Shown here: in pieces, positions 34,601 through 47,290 of the stretch
How positions within the stretch are numbered: position 1 is the stretch's first letter
Layout of the letters: each line of letters opens with the position of its first letter
Assembly: GCF_001039355.2 (NCBI RefSeq)
Contig: NW_019773836.1
Location: 420,539-484,538, forward strand
Source: Lingula anatina
Taxonomy: Eukaryota; Brachiopoda; Lingulata; Lingulida; Lingulidae
DNA length: 64,000 bases
Direction of reading: 5' to 3'
Translations under genes and position numbers: made by a program
The notes under the pieces: model-generated
What the model was told of the DNA's origin: nothing
The model's database searches: none
Seen by the model: the letters and a program-made list of their open reading frames with translations, nothing else

Positions 34601-37600
34601 AAAAGCAAAACAATTGTCATGTGTCTTTAAGGCCAATCAAAAACATGTCCCAATGAGTGGAAAATAACGAAATTATTCACATTAATTGTAAATTAAATAT
34701 ACATCCTTCCATATGTCGTGCAACTGCCCACTTAAGTAATGTTTTTGGCATAACTTTAAATAGCCAATACATACTGGTTTCACAGTTAACACCAGTGTAG
34801 CCTGGATTACAATTGCAGGTATAGGAGTTTACACCGTCTGCACAATGTCCATTCTGACATGGGTTAGATGAACATTCATCAATATCTGTAATGGCAATTT
34901 AAATATATGACATGAGAAATAACAAATAATACACTCATTCAAATCACATATGCATGTAACTACATGATATTAGAATTTTAGAAAAGCAAAACAATCACCA
35001 TGTCTTTAAGAGCAATCAATTTTCATTGAATTAAAATTAACCAATTATTCACATAAATAGTATAGTAAATGTATATCCTTCCACTATCCGTGCAACCATT
35101 CACTTAAATAATATTTTGGGGCATTAATATAAGTAGCCAATACCTACTGGATTCACAGTTAACACCAGTATAGCCTGGATTACAATTGCAGGTATAGGAG
35201 TTTACACCGTCTACACAATTTCCATTCTGACATGGGTGAGATGAACATTCATCAATATCTGTAATGGCAATTTAAATATATGACATGAGAAATAACAAAT
35301 AATACACTCATTCAAATCACACCTGCATCTAACTACATGACAATAGAATTTAAGAAAAGCAAAACAAGTGTCATGTGTCTTTAAGGCCAATCAAAAACTT
35401 GTCCCAATGAATGGAAAATAACAAAATTACTCACATTAATTGAATATTAAATATACATCCTTCCATATTTCGTGCAACTACCCACTTAAGTTATGTTTTT
35501 TGGCATGACTTTAAATAGCCAATACATACTGGTTTCACAGTTAACACCAGTGTAGCCTGGATTACAATTGCAGGTATAGGAGTTTACACCGTCTACACAA
35601 TTTCCATTCTGACATGGGTGAGATGAACATTCATCAATATCTGTAATGGCAATTTAAATATATGACATGAGAAATAACAAATAATACACTCATTCAAATC
35701 ACACCTGCATCTAACTACATGACAATAGAATTTAAGAAAAGCAAAACAAGTGTCATGTGTCTTTAAGGCCAATCAAAAACTTGTCCCAATGAATGGAAAA
35801 TAACAAAATTACTCACATTAATTGAATATTAAATATACATCCTTCCATATTTCGTGCAACTACCCACTTAAGTTATGTTTTTTGGCATGACTTTAAATAG
35901 CCAATACATACTGGTTTCACAGATAACACCAGTGTAACCTGGATTACAATTGCAGGTATAGGAGTTTACACCGTCTACACAATTTCCATTCTGACATGGG
36001 TGAGATGAACATTCATCAATATCTGTAATGGCAATTTAAATATATGATATGAGAAATAACAAATAATACACTCATTCAAATCACACATGCATGTAACTAC
36101 ATGATATTAGAATTTAAGAAAAGCAAAACAATCACCAAGTCTTTAAGAGCAATCAATTTTCATTGAATCGAAAATTAACCAATTATTCCCATAAATAGTA
36201 TAGTAAACGTATATCCTTCCTCTGTACAGATATTGTTTAAGAAAAGCAGAGCAATCAACATATAAAATAGTATAATAATAAACGTGCATCATTCCACCAT
36301 ACGTGCAACTTTCCACTTAAATAATATGTTTTGGGGCATTAATATAAGTAGCCAATACATACTGGTTTCACAGTTAACACCAGTGTAGCCTGGATTACAA
36401 TTGCAGGTATAGGAGTTTAAACCGTCCACACAATTTCCATTCTGACATGGGTTAGACGCACAGTCATCAATATCTGTAATGGGAATTAAAAATATTGTGA
36501 GAAATAAAATAAAAGCTCATTCAAATAACACGTGTATGTGACTACATGACAGAATATTACAAAAGAAAAACAATCATCATACGTCTTACGTATTTTACGA
36601 CATGACGATTCTTAGAAAAGAAAAATAATCATCATATGTCTTTAAGAGCAATCAAAAACATTTCCATTGAATGACATTTACCAATAATTCACATATTGTA
36701 AAAAATGTACATTAATACACTATACGTGCAACCATCCACTTAAATAAGGTTTTTGGTTTTACTATGAATAGCCAATACATACTGATTTGGCAGTTAACAC
36801 CAGTGTAGCCTGTGTTACAATTGCAGCTATAGGAGTTCACACCGTCCACACAATTTCCATTCTGACATGGGTTAGACGCACAGTCAACAATATCTGTAAT
36901 GGCAATTAAAAATATTGTGAGAAATAAACAATATGCTCATTCAAATAACACGTGTATGTGACTACATGACAGAATATTACAAAAGAAAAACAATCATCAT
37001 ACGTCTATAAGAGCAGTCATTTCATTGAATGGAAATTTACCAATAATTCACATGGTAGTATATTAAATGTAATATAATCATTCTTGAAAAACTGGTCCAA
37101 TTCTGCGGGGACTCCAAGTGATTGTAATCAGATGTAAGTAAAATCAGTTCTTCTCCGTCTGTTCTGTAGAATACAAAAAAGCTTGTGTTTAACATTTACA
37201 GGTACTGAGTATATGGGTTTACGAGCGATCTGCAGGATATTTGAATTAAAGGGTTGAGGTGGGGTATCGGATCAATGTAAGTAAAATCAGTTTTTCATTG
37301 GGATTGAGCCCTTAAAATAAAGCCATAAATCATATAACCAACAGTTTTCAGGAATGCTTTCAAACATATTCTTAATTAATTCAAAACTGTAAACTAACTG
37401 TGAGCAAGATGGTGTATGAAATTCACTAAAAGAAATTTTAAGAAACATGACATTGTTATATGGTACATGTACATATAAGATCACAAGTCAGGAAACGCAT
37501 TGTTCAACCGATAAGAAGTTCGTTTGATATACGTCATAAGCTCTACCTCCTTCTGTATGGTTTCTTTTGAGAAATAAATTTTAATGATGCTGAAGCGGAA

Positions 37601-40600
37601 CTGACGCCAAAGTTCCATTATTTCTATGGGGGTGGGGGGGTAGGGGGTAAGGGATTGATAGATCTCATCCCCTTGACGTCAGGTTCAGGGCATGCTAGAG
37701 GGTCCCGAGAAAAAATGGTGTTGTGGAGGGCAAATGGCGTCATTCAGTACGGTTTAGAACTACAATTCAGCTAGGCGATTTTTTTTGTACGTTATTTAAA
37801 ATAAAAAATGGAAAGGGGGGCAGGACCCCCTGACACCCCTCTAAATTCGCCACTGTATTACACCTTTTCATGCAGGTGAACATGTATATGCGGATAAGAC
37901 AAACATTCATTGTGAGATCATCAAAATGTGCAAAATGTGCAAAAAACAAAAATAAAATAAAATAAAATAAAGAATAGTAAATTATGTGTACATTCATGCG
38001 ATATTCACGAATCTGTCATCACCCACTTGAATAATGTTTTGAGACATTTGCCAAAGGAACAAATGCATACAATTTTCACAGTTAACACATATGCAGCCTG
38101 TATAGGTGTTTAAACCATCTACACAATGTCCATTCTGACATGAGTTAAACGAACATTCTGCACTGTAAAAGCAATTAAAAAAGAGCGGTTATGAGAAATA
38201 ACAAATAATACACATATTCAATTTACACTTGTTTGTGCATGACTTTTTATTAAAAAAAAAACAAAAACAATCATTATGTTTAAATCTTTAAAGGTAATCA
38301 AACAAGAACCGTCGAATGAATATTAATCAATGCTTCACTACCCGATTTAAACTTGAGTATTTTCACAAAATTTGGATGATGGGACCAAAACAATTACGGA
38401 GACAATTGTGTTTATGTAGGAAGGACGTAGGTAACCAATTAAATAATTAAACCTGTAAAAGCTGTTTCTTAAAATGCTAAACATTATTAAGAGTTCTGAT
38501 TTGTGTATATTAAATATTGTATCAAAACTCACATAATAAAATACAACAGAACGAGTAAAATTAGGATTCTATACATTATTGTTTTTTGCTTAGGTCAAGA
38601 AAACCACTTATCGACCAAATACGAAAGACATTAAGTTGTTTCATTATATGATTTAAAACTTGAGTCAGATTTAGAAAGGGCGATTAGAACTAACATGTTA
38701 ATAAGCCTAACCTGTTCATTAATTCTTAAAACACTGGTTAATAAAACGACGTTTAAATCTGCGTTGTATAAAAGTAGTTAAACAGCCAGTTAGCTAAAAG
38801 GCATTTAAACTTTTTAACAAAAGTTGGTTGCTATGTGAACTTGCTCAGACCATATTGGAAATAAAATTGCCTGGGATGCATGTCGTTAAGATTATAGTAT
38901 TCTTAGAAATACACATTGTCCCAGGCCACGACTTAGATATCTAGCATTGACGGTTCCTCAGGAAACTCAGGTTTTGGTCCGTCACAGAATATGCTGACAT
39001 CGTTTTCTTTTGATGACAAATCTTGAAGGGAACACGATCCTTTCACATCGTAGTTTTACAGTGGCGACCTATGCTGCAGCCTATTCACGTATGTTGCTTT
39101 TTACAGACAAATATTTGAGTGATTTTTTTCTTAAGGAATCGAGAAAATCATATGATACGGGAGCATACCTATCGATTTATATTACAAAAGGTCAAACAGG
39201 GCAAAATATGCCAGGGTACTTCCTGAGTGTTATCAAAGCTTTAATATTTGGATAGAAATCAGACTTAAAGCTAAATACGTTGTATATACCCTGTAATAAT
39301 AATTGGTTAGCAGTACTACCACGCTATATGTGCATGCCCGTCCCCAAGTATCAGTGCTAACATGTTGCTATAAAACCTGCCCAGTCTATAATACTTTATG
39401 TATGATAGGATTAAAGCTTTATTCATGCAAAATAAGGCGAAAAGAAATCAATTCCAAACTTACTTGTACACACACCATTCACGTCCACATACCATCCATT
39501 ACAAGTACAGCTGATGCAAGTTAAATGTGAAAACCCTGTGTCTAAACGAACTAGTCCGTATTCGGCACAAGGGCAGTTTGCATTGGGATCAACTGAAACA
39601 AAACCAGTAAAATTAAACATGAGCGTGAAGTTGAATTCATCATGACTGTTTATACAATTTTGTTCAATTTAAAGCCCTTGTCAGAAACGCCAGAAAATCA
39701 CTGCTATGTCCCTCACAACAATTTCAATTATTTGTAAATTAACCTATACTGTTAGTGTAAGAAAATCACTATAATTGCCATCTAAAAGAGTTAAAATTAC
39801 TTTAACTAGTTTCACACGTGCCCCAAAAGGCAAGTGCAGGTGTAACTGGAAGAACGATTGGTGTAACAGGTGCCGACAGTTTTACATAACAATAGCTTCC
39901 GATATTTTCTTTACACTCGCACATTACTTTAATCACACCGCTGCGCACGAGAGTGTATGGGAATCATTTGGAGGAATAGGAACAAATGAAAAGTGTCACA
40001 TAGTAAAACCATAACTTTCTTAACCATTTGGATCAACAGGACAGAAACTCTTTATAAAAGTAAGTTTTAAAGATATAAAGCTGATGTTAAAGCAGATTCA
40101 ATGCCTGATAAAGAGTTATCGAGGCTATTATTTGTTTTCCCTTTTGAGGAAACGCATGGAAATTGCATCAATGTAAATGTGTTGATTGAAAACTATTAGA
40201 AAAGCATTTACATATCACAAATAGATTTGATAGTTATTTAATATGGAATTATCACAATGTGCATGAAAACAATTAAATAATAATTTCCCATATGCATGAG
40301 CCTAACATTATCCTCATCATAATCATTCATATGTTTTAGAGTATGTATTTCAGTTTGAATCACGTACCAGTGTCGCAGAGAGTGCCAGTGTAGCCTTCAT
40401 TACAACTGCAGGTGAATGTGCCCAAACTACCTACACACTGCCCATTTTGACACGGATTAGGTTGACATGGATCGGAGCTTGAAACTGCAATAATACAAAA
40501 AGTACATAAAAACAAAGGACGCAGATATCCAGTTAAATATTTTAACCTGTAAAAGCAGTCTCATAAATTGCTGAATATTATTAAGAGTTCCGATCTGTGT

Positions 40601-43203
40601 ATATTAAATATTGTATCAAGACTCACATAATAACATACAATAGGACGAGTAAAATTAGGATTCTATACATCACAGTTGCTATAGAGAACTTGCTCAGACC
40701 ATACTGGAAATGAAATGGCCCAGAATGCATGCATGCCGCTGCTTTACATTTAATACACATTATACATTTTTTCACTGTCAACACACAATATTTAAAAATT
40801 GCCATCCAGGGTAACAGACATAGGATGAAAAACAAATTCTTAAAAGAATGATTTAGACACCAACCAAACTTCAGTCTAGTCAATCAACATCAGTTGATAA
40901 GCTTAATTGAAATGAAAAGCAGCACAAGTCTGTAGGTTACCCGATGCTAGTGCGAAGTTCCCCGCGCTGCGAGAAAAGACTTGACGCCTAAATCAAGCCT
41001 AGCTAGCGGTCACGTCACCAGATGTTGTGCAGATATAAGATATATGTATTAAACTTTTCTGTAATTGTATGTCATGTTGTCGGTTCTTTTCAGGGATAAT
41101 TATCCAATCCGGGAAGCGTTTTTTTACCCTTCTATTTTTCGGATAAACCCCGAGGGCCATCTAGAAAGAGGGTACTGCCGCGACAGCCGCGACTACCTCG
41201 CCGACTTTCCGCCGTGATCCATCCGACTTCCACGCCACCATTCTTTCACTACGCCACCAAAACAACAGTGACCGGGACATTTCATCAGCTCCGCCAGACT
41301 GTCTGAGTTATAAACAAAGCCGATACGCCGATACGCATTCGACTGAAAACGACACGCTGAATAGTTCGATAGAAAACCGATACGCTAAACCGTGAACTGT
41401 TCTTATGACAAATGTACGCTAGGAAATGTTCCAATGAATAACGGATAACAAACAACAATAGGCGTGGACACTTTCCCCACGAAGGGTTTAGACGGGTTTT
41501 TCCTCACGTCCCGAGAGCATCGGGTACCATGGCAATATCCGCGTTACTGGAACGCACGTGTCCAGATGGCTTTACTGTATGGAATTATGATAGTGAGTTG
41601 TAGCAATCAGAAAATTTTTATGCGTCAATTTAACGATTAAAAAAAAAATCGCGACTTTATGAAGATAAGAGTGTACATATTTCTGTATTGACCGACATAA
41701 CATGTAGTTAGCAGAATTGTTTTAATATATTATTATTATTTCATCTTTAAATAAACGATGGTTACATCTTTTTATCAAAATTAGACTGTTAAAAATTTGT
41801 ATTTCATAATTTTTGGGTGTAAAAAATGAAGGCGTATGCAGACCACAGAAAATTTCTGATACGTGTAATTATTTTTAATTGAGTTGCAGGCATGGGCACG
41901 CAGCTCGTATTATTAATGTAATTGTCCTTATCACTTTAATTGGAGCCGGTCAACTTACATTTTATCTCACTTTGTTACCCTTTATCTAAAGTTACGATAA
42001 TTTGCGGCCACGCGGCCTGACACGCCAATATCGGAGGTATAAAGCCAGGTAGCAGCCAAGAAATAAACGGAGTTTTAGATTTTATAACGAAGCTGTGGTG
42101 TTGCGTTGCTTTTCTCTCATAGACTAAATTATACCCCGCCGCATCTGTAATAACTCGGTGCACTGCACTCATCCTTTCAATTGAAGGACATGTAGGTTCC
42201 GATCTACCTTAGCCACACTTGTAAGTTAGAATTACAGATTTTTTTTTGTTGATTGAATGATGTGTTTCATCAGACCTCAAATTCTCGGATATAAGATACT
42301 TATTACATAATAATATACTTAAAAATAATATACACTATACTTATTACATAATAATATCTGTCGTTACCACTTTGCTACCTATAAAATCTTTCCCGACTCT
42401 CTATAATCCCCAATTTTTGATTTATTATATGTCGAAAAAAAAAAAAAACAATTCCAAACTTACTTGTACACACACCATCCACGTCCTCATATCCTGCATT
42501 ACAAGTACAGCTTGAAGTGATGCAAGTATAATGTAAAGACCCAATCTGACCGCTTACAGGAGCAAGTCCTCGAGCGGCGCAAAAACAGTATGCATTGGGT
42601 TCTTCAAGATAAACTGAAACAAAACCAGTAAAATTAAACATGAGCGTGAAGTTGAATTTATCATGGGAATAAGTTGAATTGATCATGGACTTAAGTTAAT
42701 ACGACTTTTCAACTTGGGTTCCTTTTCAGAAACGCCAGGCAATCACTACAAATTTGATATGCCCCTAAGAATAATTTTATTTTAAGTAAATTAGTTTCCC
42801 TTGTAAGTGGAAAAATCACTCTTACTGCCATCGTCTGAATAGGGGTTAAATTACACATACCAGTCTCACACGTATCCCCTGTATACCCCAGAGTACAAAT
42901 GCAGGTTTGACCATCGGTGGAATAGGTACCGCCATGCTGACAGGGATTTAATGAGGACGCGCTTATCCCTGGAAAATAGATATGGGATCTAATGTTTGAT
43001 GATAATAAAAATAAAGTCAGATATAAACACATATGCGAATGAGGATACTATGAAAACATGTTTAAATGATACTTATTTAATTGAAATGATTATTGATGTT
43101 GTGCGTAAGGTTTCTCGGCTGACATTTAATCTAATAAAGGAGACATCACTGCGACTATCTAGGTATTATCTAACCGTGATATTCGCCGTCTTGGTGTAAA
43201 CCT

Positions 43204-43273
<70 letters not shown>

Positions 43274-46200
43274 AAGTGTGTATTTCACGACAATCCAGGA
43301 TGTCTGTCATTTGCCAAATTAACACTTTTTCACGGGTTTCAATAATCCACATACCCACAAAGAAGATAGAGTTTATACTTATATTACATTAAAATTAAAT
43401 CTATTTTGCTAATCAGTGTTTATCACGTCCTTATAACTTCTCTCATATATTTATGGTGGGTCACAAGTGTGCATTTTAAGAAAACACAATATGGCGGCAA
43501 AGCACCCTAGGAATTCTGTTTCTCAGGTTTCAATTGCTTCCAGAGAAACAAACGGTTAATAATAAAATTTAAATTTATATTAATTAAGATTGGTTCTCGG
43601 TCTACGTCACATTATTATTACCCCTATAATACAGATCTGGTGAAAATAAGTGTATATCCTTTGGTATTTGAGAAAAATTCACGATGGCTGCCATTTCCGG
43701 AGACATACTAGAACAAGGGTTTCAATTATTGACAGAGATACATATAGGGTCCATTATGAAATGAAGTTAACCTGTGGATAGCAAGTGTTCATTTTAACTA
43801 AATTCAAGATGGCTGTGGTTAACCGTAGGAATACTAACTAGTACATTGGGTTTCAATTAGTAGGGAGATATGTATACATTATCAAATTTGTTTTGTTTGT
43901 CAGTGTTTTATCACATCTTAATCATCCCTTTGATAAACATATGTTGTGTATTAGTATATACTAATGGATTTTATGAGAACGGCGCAAGGCGACTGCCATT
44001 TGCCTTGGGGATACTACTAAATCCCCATATACTAGTATTCTAAAAGGACATGACGGCCATCACTTTTTCTCAAAATGCTCAGGATGGCAAGAAAAAGACA
44101 GACATTGCTAGACAGATTCTGGTGTGTCACACAGAACGGTCCGCACAGTTTTATAGTCATGCCCAGACTGATGTACCTACAAAGATGCCACGCCCAATGC
44201 ATCAAAATCTTACCACCAGGTTCCAGGACTCACTGTCCTTCTGGATATGCTGCTGCATAAAACCACCCCGGCCGTTCAGAATGAGGGACAAATTGCCACC
44301 AGAACGTGTTTTTCAAGGCCCTTAGCTAACATCAAACTGCATGGTCTCAGGGGGTTAGAATACCAGACGATCTCTGGGAAAGCCACTGTAAACAGGAAAA
44401 CATCGTCTTCTGTTTCTCTAATGAATTGGGGACCATGACACTTATTGGGTAGAACAATGAAAGGGCGTGGCTTTCTTTATTGAGGTCAAATTTCACTTGC
44501 ACCACTCAACTACTCAAAGCAGAGTTTACAGACAACCCTAAGAGGCCTTAGACAAAGCGTGTGCCGCGTCTAAAGTGACTAGGGTCATTGGCCACGTTAG
44601 TTTCTGGAGTAGATACCACATTGCTGTCGAAACAGGTAGTCGTCGATGAAAGCCTGAGCCACATCAAATAAAGAAATAATCTTGGAAACACTTGGTCATT
44701 ATTATTTGATAGGGGGCCTTAGGAACAACTTTAGGTTGCACGATGAGATTGTCAGTTCACACAGACCACTTTTAACAGCAGAAAACGTACATAAACAAGG
44801 GAACGAACAGCTACCATGGTCACCAAAACTGAACCACATAGACAACATTTGGGTAGGTCGTTACTCGCCTAATCAACGCACTGCATGTCCTACAACAAAA
44901 TTGAACCAAATTGGAGAAGTTTTGTTCTTCCAGATTAAACTCTAAAAATCTATCCCAAAGATTGCCCTGTCGCTTGAGAGCCCTAGTAGCAATCAAATGA
45001 GGTCAAGTATAACAGCAACCGTAGCTGTGCCTAGACACTGACATGAGGGTTCTTTGTGGAGTGTGAAACTATGGAGATCCAATTTATTCCTTTAAATGGT
45101 TGTCGTATGACTTAAAATAGATGATGTTTTTGTTTGCTTCACTGGCGAATTCAATTAATGAACTGGTGTCACAATGACATCAAAGAGATTATGAAAAGTT
45201 ACTAAAACACGATTTTAATCCTTATTTTCATTTTTCAGTTAGCGAAATGGGAAAAATAGGAAAAATAATCCATATTAAATGTCAAGTCTGTATTATAAGG
45301 GTATTGAAGATATAGAAAGGACTTTTAGTATGTCATTTTGGGGACTTCATGCAAAAGAACAGTGGTGAAATACAAATTGTTACCTTGACTACACCCATCT
45401 TGGACACGTACATTAAAATCGTTTTAATTGAAAAATGAACGCAGCTGCTGGGCATAAAATAAAGCCTGTAAAATTCACCAAAATTTATTTACTGGAGTAC
45501 AAATTTTATGGTAAAAGTCGAATAACTGAATTGCCACTTATCTGTGCTGCATAAAAGCCCTAAAATGGCTGCCTTCATGTACTATATAGTTTTTTAGTCG
45601 ACCACTTTAAGTCGATTTATAATCATTTAAACAAACAAAAAATGCAAACATGTATTTCTAGCTGAGTCGTAAGGAAATCCATCTTTCTACCACCCAAATA
45701 ACGATCGTTTATGAAATTTTAAAAAAATATTATGCTTCTGTGACAGAAAACATGTCCGTACATGCAATGTGCGCTAGATCTCAACAAATAAATAAAATGC
45801 TGCAGCACGACTACCGGCCAAAATCCCTCTCAGATCAAACATTTCACCCATTTTATTCGAACTACATTGGCTTCCTGTACGACAGAGAATTGTTTTTAAA
45901 TTTCTGTTGTTTGTTTTTAAATTCACCAGAGGTGAATGCCCCTCATATTTCAACTCGATGCTACATCCAAGTACACCCAGTCTCACCAGGACTACCAGAT
46001 CCACCTCCACTCCTTGTTTTATCAGAAATGATAATAAAAAAAACAACCAAAACCTACGGCCACAGGGCATTTTCAATTTCAGCGCCAATTTTATGGAATC
46101 GACTACCCTCACACATTCGGACTATTGATAGTGTTGAGGTTTTTAAAAAAGATTTAAAAACATTCTTATTTTTACAATATTTTAATTAATATTTTCTCAT

Positions 46201-46370
46201 TTTATCAGAAAAAAGTTTTATTGTCCAGACCATTACTATTTTAACCAGCTTTAATTATTTTAATTGTTTTTTACCTTAGCTTTTATTATCTATATAATTA
46301 GTTGTAATCCTGATAATTTTACCTGTAAACAGCACTGAGACGGTAGTATAGTGCGGTTTTAAGAAATAAA

Positions 46371-46403
<33 letters not shown>

Positions 46404-47160
46404 ATAACTAGGAATTGATACAAAATGTCCAACATTGGCCGTTGTCCAAAATGTGTCCGTAACGTTTGGGTTGTTAATACTTTTATGCACATAGTTGCTG
46501 CCTGAATGGTTGAATGTTTCTTGGACATGCAGCTTCTTACCATTTTTTACAAACAATAAAAATGGTGATGGTTCATCTTTCAGATGGTGGTAAATATGTC
46601 GACTTAAAAACAATGACGAAAATAAAATGACACGTTTTTGCTTTTCGAGAATATATTAGGGCTATATACCCCTGTATGTTAATGCCATAGTAGCAATGTA
46701 TCTTTGAGATAATAAGAGATAATAGCGATATTCGTTAATTAAAATCGTTTCAGTTTAGTATAGTTACATAGGCTATTTCATTTGTAAAATTGCTGCAAAA
46801 GCCCATAAGCATAATCATTAATGTTTGTGGGTTTGAAGGTGAAAACAAACATGATCTCCCACTTTGCCTATGACTACCTGGTTCTTGTGAAGGAAAACTC
46901 CATTTTTATCACCTCTTGGATTAACGGTGACTTACCAAAACACCACATTGAGGTACTTAATTCTCAATGCATCTTTTCTGAGACATTGAAAACAAACTAA
47001 ATCATACGGCATATCAATAAAATACCAAATACCACTATACATGACACGAAGCCTACATTGCAGGAAAGGATGGAATTCTTGGGCATTCCTCAAGATAAAG
47101 ATAAATAAAAAATAACTTACCTGCAACGAGCAAACTGCAAACCAAGAATCCTGACAGCAT
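28632..47160 (-). CDS. Secreted multi-EGF protein with novel Cys-rich C-terminus
   Basis: Predicted secreted extracellular protein of 957 residues from 24 exons, all joined in phase 1. Exons: 47160-47121 (signal peptide [13 protein letters not shown]), 42968-42861 (EGF), 42613-42464 (Cys-rich), 40484-40368 (EGF), 39592-39464 (Cys-rich), then 17 calcium-binding EGF exons between 36893 and 30609 (listed under the array), 29952-29842 (EGF), and 28963-28632 (110-codon C-terminal exon). The repeated EGFs have six Cys and the (N/D)IDEC calcium signature at residues about 182-810. The C-terminal domain has 8 Cys and motifs [15 protein letters not shown] and FGCWHGC; I do not recognise it. No transmembrane segment is visible. 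Likely an adhesion, matrix or ligand-type molecule; function unknown. Exon ends are GT-AG throughout. Missed small exons in the 4 kb first intron are possible. Confidence 0.8.
30609..36893 (-). repeat. Tandem array of 17 calcium-binding EGF exons
   Basis: Seventeen 111 bp exons, each one EGF module, separated by related introns of about 250-340 bp. Exons (plus-strand coordinates): 30609-30719, 30969-31079, 31349-31459, 31722-31832, 32082-32192, 32462-32572, 32834-32944, 33206-33316, 33585-33695, 34014-34124, 34394-34504, 34775-34885, 35148-35258, 35530-35640, 35912-36022, 36363-36473, 36783-36893. Consensus is [20 protein letters not shown] then [15 protein letters not shown]. Introns fall into a few classes, so exon and intron were copied together. 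The first module (36783-36893) reads NIVDC, having lost the usual Asp. Confidence 0.9.
38071..38162 (-). pseudogene. Decayed EGF pseudo-exon
   Basis: Minus strand reads [20 protein letters not shown] and then jumps to CVNCEN, missing about nine codons that contain Cys5 and the GYTG turn. The acceptor-side deletion also shifts the frame, so it cannot splice in phase 1 like its neighbours. It lies between the last Cys-rich exon and the array and looks like a dead former array member. Confidence 0.7.
40920..41600 (+). other. GC-rich, CpG-bearing island in an intron
   Basis: Noticeably richer in G+C and CpG than the surrounding intron. It contains ATG in a strong Kozak context (accATGg) at 41529, followed by 21 codons beginning [20 protein letters not shown] and a GTGAGT donor after 41592. 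This could be the first exon of a nested plus-strand gene or part of a degenerate retroelement. No continuation exon was found. Confidence 0.3.
43206..43270. repeat. (AT)n microsatellite
   Basis: About 32 TA/AT dinucleotides in intron 1 of the EGF gene. Confidence 0.95.
43271..44040 (+). repeat. Degenerate ~180-210 bp tandem repeats
   Basis: The order 'caagtgt..att', 'a..caa.atggc.gc', 'agggtttcaatta' and 'gagata.at' recurs about four times (near 43278, 43465, 43640 and 43790). Strongly diverged and noncoding; boundaries approximate. Confidence 0.45.
44050..45060 (+). pseudogene. Degenerate Tc1/mariner-like transposase
   Basis: The plus strand near 44780-44990 reads [20 protein letters not shown], then [10 protein letters not shown], then after a stop [12 protein letters not shown]. 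This follows the Tc1 order 'WPA.SPDLNPIE..W', 'LN.L...L' and 'IPQ....L..SM'. The SPDLNPIE motif holding the last catalytic acid is altered (SPKLNHID). The upstream part is too eroded to read confidently. Dead copy in intron 1 of the EGF gene. Confidence 0.55.
45750..46402 (+). pseudogene. 3' end of a LINE with (ATT)n tail
   Basis: Two overlapping frames give a non-LTR retrotransposon C-terminus: [13 protein letters not shown] near 45865, [20 protein letters not shown] at about 45915, then [20 protein letters not shown] and KDLKTFLF before a stop at 46189. A frameshift separates the blocks. The element ends in an (ATT)n run at 46370-46402, a typical microsatellite tail for such LINEs. 5'-truncated and inactive. 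Confidence 0.8.
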
Positions 47161-47279
47161 TTTAGATATCAGCTTTTCAACAAAGGTTGAATATCCTTTG
47201 AATGAAGACGCCTGGAATGGGTTACCAACAACTTTCTCAGCGCTGCTGTGTTGGGTGTACCTCGCCAAAGGTCGTTTGA

Positions 47280-47290
47280 CATATATATAA
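47280..47290 (-). promoter_or_regulatory. Candidate TATA box of the EGF gene
   Basis: On the coding strand this reads GGTTATATATATG, about 120 bp upstream of the start codon at 47160, leaving room for a short 5' untranslated region. Position and sequence fit a TATA promoter; no other element was recognised. Confidence 0.4.

Noticed and set aside
30609-36893. Regular repeats with spacers resembling a CRISPR array
   Set aside because: The repeat is 111 bp, encodes an EGF module with GT-AG flanks, and the 'spacers' are related introns. This is a eukaryotic exon array.
41950-42190. Possible solo LTR (TATAAAG at ~42036, AATAAA at ~42062)
   Set aside because: No paired LTR, primer-binding site or target-site duplication could be seen, so it is mentioned only as an alternative for the GC-rich island.
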